NCBI GenBank assembly: GCA_020446285.1
Contig: JAGREZ010000473.1
Coordinates: forward strand, 1-5,036
Direction: 5' to 3'
Origin: Geminicoccaceae bacterium
GTDB lineage: Bacteria; Pseudomonadota; Alphaproteobacteria; Geminicoccales; Geminicoccaceae
DNA length: 5,036 nt
Position numbers and translations under genes: made by a program. Numbering within the stretch: position 1 is the stretch's first letter; each line of letters begins with the position of its first letter. A model generated the notes under the pieces. The model searched no databases, was not told the origin of the DNA, and was given only the letters and a program-made list of their open reading frames with translations. Positions 1-5,036 of the stretch are shown here, one piece after another.

Positions 1-283
1 CGATGCGCCTGCCGTTCAGCTCGCGCCGCGCCTCCTCGCTCATCGACAGCACGTCCTTGCCGTCGAAGATGATCTCGCCGGAAACGATCTCGCCCGGCGG
101 GCAGTCGATCAGGTTCATGATGGCGCTCGCCGACACCGACTTGCCCGAACCGCTTTCGCCGAGAATCGCAAGGCACTCGCCACGGTCGAGATGCCAGCTG
201 ACATCGCGGACCGCATGCACCGTGCCCTGTGCTGTATGAAAATCGACCGAAAGGCCGCGGACTTCGAGGAGATGATCAGTCAT
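1..283 (-). CDS. Peptide-type ABC importer ATP-binding subunit (DppD/OppD family), N-terminal part only
   Basis: Cytoplasmic ATPase subunit of a family 5 (Dpp/Opp/Nik-type) ABC importer; it would hydrolyse ATP to drive transport through the two permeases encoded just upstream. The 94 codons visible start MTDHLLEVRGLSVDF, the usual opening beta strand of this family, and contain a perfect Walker A motif GESGSGKS at residues 42-49, followed by SASAIMNLI and a GEIIFDGKDVL segment as in DppD/OppD. The Q-loop, signature motif and Walker B lie beyond the left edge, so the gene is cut by the window and is not shown to be broken. The ATG overlaps the end of the upstream permease gene by 8 bp, and GAGGA sits 6 bases before it, inside that gene, which supports translational coupling. 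The D-type (rather than F-type) label rests on gene order and is less certain than the family. Confidence 0.93.
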   Translation of the reverse strand, partial: MTDHLLEVRGLSVDFHTAQGTVHAVRDVSWHLDRGECLAILGESGSGKSVSASAIMNLIDCPPGEIVSGEIIFDGKDVLSMSEEARRELNGRRI

Positions 284-1196
284 TCTTCTTCCTCGCGATC
301 TCCAGTCTCCAGCGCTGCACGGGATCGAGTGCCGTGCGCATCCAGTTGGACAGGAGATTCAGGCTGAGCGTGGTCAGGATGATCGCGAGGCCCGGCCAGA
401 AGGACAGCCACCATGCGGTCGTGAGGTAGGGGCGTCCCTGACTGACCATGAGACCCCATGTGATCTCCGGCGGCTGGATGCCGATGCCGAGGAAGGACAG
501 CGAGCTCTCCGCCAGCATGACGAAGGCGAAATCGAGCGTCGCGATGGTCACCAGCGTCGGGAAGACGACCGGCAGGATGTGACGGAAGACGATCCGCTTT
601 GTCGAGGCACCCATCACCCGCGCGGCCTGCACGAACATGCGCTCGCGGACTTCCAGCACCTCCGCGCGCGAGGTGCGCAGATAGACGGGGATGCGGGTGA
701 TCGCCAGCACGACGATGAGATTGCCGACCGAGGGTGCCAGCATGTAGAGCACGATCACCGCCAGCAGCAGTGAGGGAAAGGACATGATGACGTCGGCGAG
801 GCGCATGATGATCTGGCTCGCGGTCTTCGACGAATAGCCGGCGATCAGGCCGAGGATCGTGCCGATCACCATCGAGCAGACCACGGCACCGGCGGCCACC
901 ATCATGGTATTCCGCGCGGCCACGATGATCCGCGCGAGCAGCGGACGCCCGAGGGCATCGCCGCCGAGCCACATGGTCCATGCCTGGCTGAAATCGAACG
1001 GCGGCGCATTACGGCCGCGAAGGTTCTGTCTGGTCGCGACATCCTCGAGCAGCGTCGGGCCGAGGAAGGCGCACAGGATGACCAGCAGCAGGAAGATCGC
1101 GGCGCAGAAGGCGAACTTGTCACGCCACAGCATGCGCATGACGCTGATCCATGCCGGCGGCGCATCGCGGATGACGGTCGTCTCGGACACGGACAT
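276..1196 (-). CDS. Peptide-type ABC importer permease, DppC/OppC family
   Basis: Inner-membrane permease subunit of a family 5 ABC importer, 306 residues, a normal length for DppC/OppC. A cytoplasmic N-terminal stretch leads into TM1 at about 27-49 (OppC_N-type region). The family motif LGGDALGRPLLARII is at 77-91. The core permease domain has helices near 97-120, 133-155, 157-174, 213-235 and 262-284. The segment ADVIMSFPSLLLA is at 134-146. The EAA loop that contacts the ATPase runs from about 188 to 209 (FVQAARVMGAS then RHILP), and AESSLSFLGIGIQPP at 229-243 with TWG is a DppC/OppC hallmark. The ATG lies 3 bases after the stop of the upstream permease gene, with only a weak AGGT ahead of it, so translation is probably coupled. 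Its 3' end overlaps the ATPase gene by 8 bp. The substrate cannot be read from the sequence. Confidence 0.96.
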   Translation of the reverse strand: MSVSETTVIRDAPPAWISVMRMLWRDKFAFCAAIFLLLVILCAFLGPTLLEDVATRQNLRGRNAPPFDFSQAWTMWLGGDALGRPLLARIIVAARNTMMVAAGAVVCSMVIGTILGLIAGYSSKTASQIIMRLADVIMSFPSLLLAVIVLYMLAPSVGNLIVVLAITRIPVYLRTSRAEVLEVRERMFVQAARVMGASTKRIVFRHILPVVFPTLVTIATLDFAFVMLAESSLSFLGIGIQPPEITWGLMVSQGRPYLTTAWWLSFWPGLAIILTTLSLNLLSNWMRTALDPVQRWRLEIARKKND

Positions 1197-1199
1197 GGG

Positions 1200-2114
1200 T
1201 CAGTACCTGATGCGGGGATCGAGCACCGCGTAGAGGATGTCGATCAGGATGTTCATCACGAAGATGGCGACGGCCGTCACGAAGATGGCCGCCATCACCA
1301 CGGCGAAGTCGCGCTGCAGGATGGAATCGATCATGAGCTTGCCGACGCCGGGAAAGCCGAAGATCGTCTCGACGACGACGGCACCGTTCAGGAGTGCCGC
1401 CGCCTGGTCGCCGATCACGGTGACGACCGGAAGCATGGCGTTCCTGAGCGCATGGACGAAGATGATCGGCCTGTTCTTCACGCCCTTGGCGCGGGCGGTC
1501 TTCACATAGGCCGAACTGAGTGCTGTGATCATCGAGCCGCGCACGACCTGCACGATGAGGCCGAACGGGCGGATGAAGAGGACCGCGATGGGCAGGATCC
1601 AGTGCCACACGGTCCCGGTTCCCGAGGTCGGCACCCAGCCGAGGCCGACCGAGAAGATCACGATGGCGACGATGGCGATCCAGAAATCCGGCGCGCTCGC
1701 ACCGATCAGCGAGAAGAAGGTGGCGATCCGGTCGAAGACGCCGCCGACGCGAAAGGCGGCGAGGCTGCCGACCACGATCGCCAGCACGGCCACCAGCGTC
1801 ATGGTGATCGCCGCCAGTTCCAGCGTCCAGACGAAGGCACGAAGCACGGCGTCGAGCGCCGGTTCCGAACGGCGCACGGACATGCCGAAATCGAACTGCA
1901 CCAGATCGCCGACATAACGGAAGAACTGCAGGATCAGCGGATCGTTCAGGCCGTTGATCTCGCGGAAACGCTCGCGGCTCTCCAGCGAGGCATCGACGGG
2001 AAGATACAGGTTGGCGGGATCGCCGGTCAGTCGCGACAGGAAGAAGACGAGAACGATCAGACCGACCAGCGAGATGGCGCTGGATATGGCACGCTTGCCG
2101 AGAAATGTCTTCAT
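1200..2114 (-). CDS. Peptide-type ABC importer permease, DppB/OppB family
   Basis: Inner-membrane permease that pairs with the DppC/OppC-type subunit, 304 residues from the chosen start. TM1 is at about 9-28, followed by LSRLTGDPANL (26-36), the DppB/OppB motif usually seen as PGDP. A periplasmic stretch contains GLNDPLILQFFRYVGDL and FDFGMSV. Further helices lie near 98-121, 132-157, 170-192, 230-252 and 272-297. The EAA loop is at about 203-230 (YVKTARAKGVKN then HALRNAMLPV), and ETIFGFPGVGKL at 249-260 is typical of the family, as is the C-terminal LDPRIRY. I chose the ATG at 2114 because AGGGGGAGGGG lies just before it on the minus strand and because MKTFLGKRAI is the usual B-subunit opening. 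An upstream in-frame ATG at 2138 would add only MHAVRGRG and has no convincing ribosome binding site. The stop is followed after 3 bases by the next gene. Confidence 0.95.
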   Translation of the reverse strand: MKTFLGKRAISSAISLVGLIVLVFFLSRLTGDPANLYLPVDASLESRERFREINGLNDPLILQFFRYVGDLVQFDFGMSVRRSEPALDAVLRAFVWTLELAAITMTLVAVLAIVVGSLAAFRVGGVFDRIATFFSLIGASAPDFWIAIVAIVIFSVGLGWVPTSGTGTVWHWILPIAVLFIRPFGLIVQVVRGSMITALSSAYVKTARAKGVKNRPIIFVHALRNAMLPVVTVIGDQAAALLNGAVVVETIFGFPGVGKLMIDSILQRDFAVVMAAIFVTAVAIFVMNILIDILYAVLDPRIRY

Positions 2115-2231
2115 GCCCCTCCCCCTGACAGCGTGCATCCGGGAAGGCGGGACCTTCGGGAAATGCGCGCCGTCATGTCGCCGGACGGCCGGCCCGAAGG
2201 CGGAGACTGCCCCCGCCTTCGGGCGACGGCC
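2115..2231 (-). promoter_or_regulatory. Intercistronic spacer between binding protein and permease genes
   Basis: This 117-bp spacer is far longer than the other junctions of the operon. It holds the 12-bp hairpin described separately, a GGCCGGCC palindrome at 2187-2194, a small GAAGG/CCTTC dyad at 2143-2156, and the GGGGGAGGGG ribosome binding site of the permease gene. No clear sigma-70 promoter is visible, so the permease genes are probably transcribed by read-through from the binding-protein gene. Confidence 0.6.
2192..2224 (-). terminator. Strong intercistronic hairpin (partial terminator or mRNA-stabilising stem)
   Basis: Two perfectly complementary 12-base arms, GCCCGAAGGCGG (2192-2203) and CCGCCTTCGGGC (2213-2224), are separated by a 9-base loop. 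On the minus strand the stem starts 7 bases after the stop codon of the binding-protein gene. No T-run follows it, so it is not a classical intrinsic terminator. Known operons of binding-protein ABC importers (for example malE-malF) carry stems here that protect the upstream mRNA from 3' decay or dampen read-through. I infer the same role here: high binding protein, lower permease. Confidence 0.6.
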
Positions 2232-3731
2232 CTACTTGAACCCGATCTGCGCCAGCTGCAGTTCGGAGTTGGTCTTGATGGTCGGCTCGAAATCGAGCCG
2301 TTCGTTGACCCGGGTGAAGCCCACCATGTGCCACAGGAACACATCCGCCACGACATCGTTGAAGACGTAGGCGAAGGTGTCCTCCCAGAGCTTCTTGCGC
2401 TCGTCGCCGGTGGCGGCGGTGGCGGCGGCGATCATGTCGTCGAGCACGGGATCGCTCACGCCCGACTGGGTGCCGCCCGAGGCGTATTTGAAGAACATGG
2501 AGAACACGGGATCGCCATTGGCGTTGTCATGCATCGAGCCGACGATATACGGCCCGCCTTCGGCAAACGGCTTGTTGTAATACTCGTACCACTCGGCGGT
2601 CTCGACCATCTGCAGGTTGATGTTGAAACCGGCCTCCTGCCACATCGCCGTCAGCGCTTCCATCGTCTCGGTGACGTTGGCCCACTGTTCGAGCCGGCCG
2701 ATGACGATGAGTTCCCTGTCCACCGGAACACCGTCCGCCGCCGCTTCCTCCAGCAATGAACGGGCTTTCCCGGGATCGTAGGGATAGGGCGCGAGATCGT
2801 GATTGTAGCCGATGGTCGAGGGTGGCGTCATGCCGGTCGAAAGCAGCGTGCCGTTGGCGAGGATGGTGCCGACGAACGCCTCCTTGTCGATGGCGTAGTT
2901 GAGCGCCTGACGCACGCGCACATCGTCCGTCGGCGCGGCGGTGTTGTCGACGCGCATGTAGACGGTTTCGGAGTTCGGATAGGAATAGTCCGTCGCCGGG
3001 TCGGTTGCGTCCTGCAGGGCGATGTTCGGCGCGATGTCGGCCTCGCCCGCAGCGACCATCGCCGCGCGCACCGCACTTTCCGAGCGGAACACATAGGTGG
3101 CACTCGCCACCGTCGGCGTCTCGCCCCAGTAATCATCGCGCAGGCTCAGCTTGATATGCTGGCCGCGGGCATATTCGTCGAATGTGTAGGGGCCGGTGCC
3201 GATCGGCTGGTCGACGAAGGCTTCGGTGTCGGTTTCCGACGGCAGGACCGTCAGCGTGGACATCAGGAGCGGCAGGATCGGCTGTGCCGGATCGCTGGTG
3301 ATCTCGACGGTCACATCATCGACGACATTGGTCGAGAGATCGAAGCCGCCATAATACTTGGCGCCGATCTCGCAGACGAACTTGTCGGACTTGTTGCGCT
3401 CCAGCGAGAAGACGACGTCGGCGGCGTCAAGGGCGGTGCCGTCGGAGAAGGACACGCCCTCGCGCAGATGGAAGCGCCATGTGCCGCCGCCCATGTCCTC
3501 CCAGCTGGTGGCGAGGCGCGGCTGCAGGCCGGAACCGGGTACGAGCTCGGTCAGGGTTTCGGACACGTTCTGCAGGATGACGCGGCCGATATTCGACTTC
3601 GACGCCATGCAGGGCTCGACGTTCTCGAGTTCCTCCGACAGCACGACCGTGACGGATTCCTGCGCCAGCGCCTGTCCCGCAAGGCTCGTCGCCAGCACGG
3701 TCGCAAAGATGCGGCCCGGTTTCAAAGGCAT
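2232..3731 (-). CDS. Periplasmic solute-binding protein of a peptide-type ABC importer (SBP_bac_5 family)
   Basis: This protein captures the ligand in the periplasm and delivers it to the two permeases. It has 499 residues, typical of the family. A Sec signal peptide covers residues 1-23 (basic MPLKPGR, hydrophobic core, cleavage after ALA before QESV). Family 5 signatures are clear: LQPRLATSWE (69-78), GTWRFHLREGVSFSDGT (83-99), DAADVVFSLER (102-112), QPIGTGPYTF (175-184), DDYWGE (199-204), DDVRVRQALNYAIDKEAF (269-286) and YPYDPGKARSLLEEA (316-330). The start at 3731 is chosen because GGGAGG (3737-3742) lies 5 bases upstream and the signal peptide then begins correctly. An upstream ATG at 3761 would add MSQTRSWEVT, encoded by the ribosome binding site region itself. 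The mature protein has just two cysteines, C41 and C120. It is the first gene of the ABC operon. Peptides are the default guess for the ligand, but the family also binds nickel chelates, opines, glycosides and other solutes. Confidence 0.96.
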   Translation of the reverse strand: MPLKPGRIFATVLATSLAGQALAQESVTVVLSEELENVEPCMASKSNIGRVILQNVSETLTELVPGSGLQPRLATSWEDMGGGTWRFHLREGVSFSDGTALDAADVVFSLERNKSDKFVCEIGAKYYGGFDLSTNVVDDVTVEITSDPAQPILPLLMSTLTVLPSETDTEAFVDQPIGTGPYTFDEYARGQHIKLSLRDDYWGETPTVASATYVFRSESAVRAAMVAAGEADIAPNIALQDATDPATDYSYPNSETVYMRVDNTAAPTDDVRVRQALNYAIDKEAFVGTILANGTLLSTGMTPPSTIGYNHDLAPYPYDPGKARSLLEEAAADGVPVDRELIVIGRLEQWANVTETMEALTAMWQEAGFNINLQMVETAEWYEYYNKPFAEGGPYIVGSMHDNANGDPVFSMFFKYASGGTQSGVSDPVLDDMIAAATAATGDERKKLWEDTFAYVFNDVVADVFLWHMVGFTRVNERLDFEPTIKTNSELQLAQIGFK

Positions 3732-3736
3732 GGTTA

Positions 3737-3742
3737 CCTCCC
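3737..3742 (-). promoter_or_regulatory. Ribosome binding site that fixes the binding-protein start
   Basis: GGGAGG on the minus strand, 5 bases before the ATG at 3731. It is a near-ideal Shine-Dalgarno sequence and the reason for preferring this start over the in-frame ATG at 3761, which would read through the site. Confidence 0.8.
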
Positions 3743-3843
3743 ATGATCTGGTTTGTGACATTCGCTGCCGCGACTGCCCGGAAATCCACGACAGATTCTA
3801 TCGTCCATCGGAGATTTGTGGTCAGGATACAAACTCGCATCCC

Positions 3844-3873
3844 GATGTATATTCCAAAGATGTATATTCCAAA
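3844..3873. repeat. Perfect tandem duplication of a 15-bp unit
   Basis: GATGTATATTCCAAA occurs twice head to tail with no mismatch (3844-3858 and 3859-3873); on the minus strand the unit reads TTTGGAATATACATC. It lies 113 bp upstream of the binding-protein start codon. It may be two regulator half-sites on one helical face (15 bp is about one and a half turns, so facing is imperfect), a doubled -10 element, or a replication-slippage duplication. Confidence 0.9.
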
Positions 3874-3894
3874 CTTGGGCTGACAATCGCCGGT

Positions 3895-4788
3895 TCATGC
3901 CGCATCGCCCGCCCTGCGCCGGCCGCTTCGCGCCATGAGCGGGGTCGCGGCGATGATCAGCGCACCGCCGATCCAGGTGGAAACCGGCACCGTCTGCGAG
4001 AAGATCAGATAGCCGAGAAGGGCAACGAAAGGCAGGCGCAGAAAGTCGACCGGCGCGATCAGCGAGGCTTCGGCGAGCGCGAACGCCTTCGTCGCGAGCA
4101 TCATGTTGAAGGCGCCCATGACCCCCTGAAACGCCAGCAGCAGCCATTCGACAGGCGTCGGCGTCGACCAGACGAGAAGCGCCGGCAGGAGGGCGATCGG
4201 CACGGTCAGGATCAGGTTCCACGCAACCAGCGTTTCGGTGGAATCATGTGCCGACATGCGCTTGAGGATCAGCTGGATGACCGCCGTGAGAATGGCTCCC
4301 GCCAGGGCGAAGAGCAGGCCGGCGGGAACGCCCTCCGCCTGTCCGGGGCGAAGCACGATCAGCACACCCGCGAAACCGGCGATCACCGCGACGATACGCG
4401 ACGCTCGCGGACTTTCCGAGAGATAGAACCATGCGCCGATGGTCACGAAGACCGGTGCGGTGAAGGCGATGGCGGTCACATCCGCCAGCGATGCCGAGGC
4501 GAACGCGAAGAAGAAGCAGATCAGTGCGGCAAGCTTGAGCACGGCCCGCAGCAGATGACGGAACCGGTAGTTCGTCTGGAGAATGTTCCGGCGCGCGAGA
4601 ATCCAGGGCAGCACCGCCAGAAGGCCGAAGGAGGCCCGCGTGAAACCCATGACGAACGGATGAACGCCGGGCGACAGGTAGCGCACGATCACCGAATCGA
4701 CGGCCATCATCGCCGAGACGGCGACCATCAGGGCGACCCCCAGAAGGGCGGCGCGATCCTGACCTTGTGCCCACATGCTCGGCGACAT
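3895..4788 (-). CDS. EamA-family (drug/metabolite transporter superfamily) inner-membrane permease
   Basis: This is an integral membrane transporter of 297 residues with the internal duplication typical of EamA proteins: repeat 1 at about 16-147, repeat 2 at about 155-285, each with five predicted helices, ten in all. Helix estimates are 15-36, 43-63, 78-98, 102-122, 130-147, 155-175, 188-206, 214-232, 240-260 and 267-285. Repeat 1 has the common end ADVTAIAFTAPVFVTIGAW followed by LSE; repeat 2 has the parallel ASLIAPVDFLRLPFVALLGY followed by FSQ, with glutamine where glutamate is usual. The tail RSGRRRAGD is basic and probably cytoplasmic. The ATG at 4788 is preferred because GGGGAGG lies 9 bases upstream; an in-frame ATG at 4776 has no good leader. 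Family members export amino acids, nucleosides, siderophores or other metabolites; the substrate here is unknown. It lies in the same direction as the ABC operon, 163 bp upstream of it. Confidence 0.93.
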   Translation of the reverse strand: MSPSMWAQGQDRAALLGVALMVAVSAMMAVDSVIVRYLSPGVHPFVMGFTRASFGLLAVLPWILARRNILQTNYRFRHLLRAVLKLAALICFFFAFASASLADVTAIAFTAPVFVTIGAWFYLSESPRASRIVAVIAGFAGVLIVLRPGQAEGVPAGLLFALAGAILTAVIQLILKRMSAHDSTETLVAWNLILTVPIALLPALLVWSTPTPVEWLLLAFQGVMGAFNMMLATKAFALAEASLIAPVDFLRLPFVALLGYLIFSQTVPVSTWIGGALIIAATPLMARSGRRRAGDAA

Positions 4789-4833
4789 GATTATACGCCT
4801 CCCCGCCCACTGGCGTTCGGCCAGCGTCCCATT

Positions 4834-4862
4834 ACTGTGGAATCCGCTCCCGAATTTGTCAA
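4834..4862 (-). promoter_or_regulatory. Possible sigma-70-type promoter for the EamA gene
   Basis: A consensus TTGACA lies on the minus strand at 4857-4862. After a 17-base spacer comes CACAGT, and AGTAAT follows at spacing 20; neither is a good -10 box. The -35 box sits inside the palindrome ATTTGTCAAAT (4854-4864), so a repressor bound there would block it. The spacing to the ATG at 4788 leaves a leader of about 45 bases containing GGGGAGG. The element is plausible but rests mainly on the -35 match. Confidence 0.35.
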
Positions 4863-4875
4863 ATGATATTCCGGA

Positions 4876-4893
4876 GCCAGTCCTGCGACTGGC
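4876..4893. repeat. Perfect 7-bp inverted repeat
   Basis: GCCAGTC (4876-4882) and GACTGGC (4887-4893) flank the 4-base loop CTGC. It lies just upstream of the candidate -35 box of the EamA gene. It could be an operator or a DNA cruciform/hairpin; as RNA in the plus direction a T5 run follows, but only 11 bases later, so it is not a good terminator. Confidence 0.55.
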
Positions 4894-4920
4894 AGCAGCG
4901 CAAGTTTTTCATTCAGCAAA

Positions 4921-4932
4921 ACAATGGATTGT
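4921..4932. repeat. 12-bp palindrome ACAATGGATTGT
   Basis: Perfect 5-bp arms ACAAT and ATTGT around a GG centre. Its size and placement upstream of the EamA gene fit a dimeric transcription factor site, but no regulator gene is in the window to connect it to. Confidence 0.45.
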
Positions 4933-4934
4933 AT

Positions 4935-4962
4935 CGTTTTCCGGATGGCATTCCGAAAAACG
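4935..4962. repeat. 28-bp near-perfect dyad
   Basis: Arms CGTTTTCCGGA (4935-4945) and TCCGAAAAACG (4952-4962) are complementary at 10 of 11 positions (one C/A mismatch), with the 6-base centre TGGCAT. It is not followed by a T-run on either strand, so it looks more like an operator than a terminator. It lies 147-174 bp upstream of the EamA start codon. Confidence 0.55.
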
Positions 4963-5036
4963 GACGGAATTATCAACTTGACAACTTCCGGGCCTGATGG
5001 GACCAGTCAAACTATCTGATGACAGGGAGCGGGGCC

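Larger units (their letters stand above)
3732..3894 (-). promoter_or_regulatory. Intergenic control region upstream of the ABC importer operon
   Basis: This 163-bp gap lies between the EamA stop and the binding-protein start and is visibly richer in A/T than the genes around it. It contains the 15-bp tandem duplication (3844-3873), each copy of which carries a TATACA that could act as a -10 box. A TTGTCA lies upstream on the minus strand, but its spacing to the two TATACA boxes (about 14 and 29) is not ideal. No convincing terminator for the EamA gene is visible, so read-through into the ABC operon is possible. That this region holds the main promoter of the ABC operon is inferred from its length and position. 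Confidence 0.45.
4789..5036. promoter_or_regulatory. Gene-free upstream region of the EamA gene, possible divergent promoter region
   Basis: No convincing gene is present in these 248 bases. The minus strand carries the leader, GGGGAGG ribosome binding site and possible promoter of the EamA gene; several dyads are listed separately. On the plus strand a consensus TTGACA (4978-4983) overlaps the direct repeat CAACTT/CAACTT (4974-4979 and 4982-4987), and AGGGAG (5024-5029) near the right edge could be a ribosome binding site for a plus-strand gene starting just outside the window. The -10 position (about 5001-5006, GACCAG) is poor, so the divergent promoter is only suggested. Confidence 0.4.

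Noticed and set aside
2405..2435. GGC-rich stretch resembling a simple sequence repeat
   Set aside because: It lies inside the binding-protein gene and encodes the alanine-rich helix IAAATAATGD; no exact unit is tandemly repeated enough to count as a microsatellite.
1452..2759. Long plus-strand open frame (435 codons) opposite the permease and binding-protein genes
   Set aside because: Its translation is a low-complexity mix rich in D, R, H, G and E, typical of the antisense of GC-rich genes, while the minus strand encodes clear family proteins across the same bases.
3824..3857. GGATAC ... GTATATTCC as a possible inverted operator near the tandem repeat
   Set aside because: The arms match over only six bases and need a 2-base insertion; too weak to separate from chance.
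4790..4795. Perfect TATAAT on the minus strand 1 base before the EamA ATG
   Set aside because: As a -10 box it would place the transcript start inside the coding sequence and lose the good GGGGAGG leader; no matching -35 box stands at the right distance.
3358..4866. Long plus-strand open frame (502 codons) spanning the EamA gene and the intergenic region
   Set aside because: It crosses the 15-bp tandem repeat and runs antisense to two well-supported genes; the composition is charged and repetitive with no recognisable domain.
4876..4909. Hairpin GCCAGTC/GACTGGC followed by T5 on the plus strand as an intrinsic terminator
   Set aside because: The T-run is 11 bases beyond the stem, and no plus-strand gene lies upstream to be terminated.
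4791..4976. Small minus-strand open frame (61 codons, TTG start) upstream of the EamA gene, possible leader peptide
   Set aside because: It runs through all the dyads and ends at the EamA ribosome binding site, but it has a poor start site and no recognisable peptide pattern. Chance is the simpler explanation.

Overview
The window is a GC-rich stretch of bacterial chromosome or large plasmid. All five recognisable genes lie on the minus strand and are packed like an operon. High GC, Shine-Dalgarno leaders rich in GGAGG, and a family 5 peptide-type ABC importer beside an EamA permease all suggest a Gram-negative bacterium, probably an alphaproteobacterium. That placement is inference; no rRNA or other marker is present.

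Reading in the direction of transcription (right to left): 4789-5036 is a gene-free leader rich in short dyad symmetries, with a possible promoter (TTGACA at 4857-4862). An EamA/DMT-family membrane transporter follows (3895-4788). Then comes a 163-bp AT-richer intergenic region (3732-3894) carrying a perfect tandem duplication of a 15-bp unit. Next is an ABC import operon: a periplasmic solute-binding protein of the SBP_bac_5 family (2232-3731), a 117-bp spacer with a perfect 12-bp hairpin (2192-2224), a DppB/OppB-type permease (1200-2114), a DppC/OppC-type permease (276-1196), and the N-terminal 94 residues of a DppD/OppD-type ATPase (1-283), which runs off the left edge.

The four ABC genes should work as one machine. 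The binding protein captures a ligand in the periplasm, the B and C permeases form the channel through the inner membrane, and the ATPase powers import. The permeases and ATPase are translationally coupled (3-bp gap, then 8-bp overlap). The hairpin after the binding-protein gene would favour more binding protein than permease. The ligand could be a di- or oligopeptide, another small peptide-like compound, nickel chelate or opine-like molecule; the sequence does not say which. The EamA protein may export a related metabolite or only be a neighbour.

No RNA gene, CRISPR array, insertion sequence or phage feature is visible. I see no clearly new biological system. The points most worth a second look are the non-coding elements: the 15-bp tandem duplication, the intercistronic hairpin, and the cluster of dyads upstream of the EamA gene.
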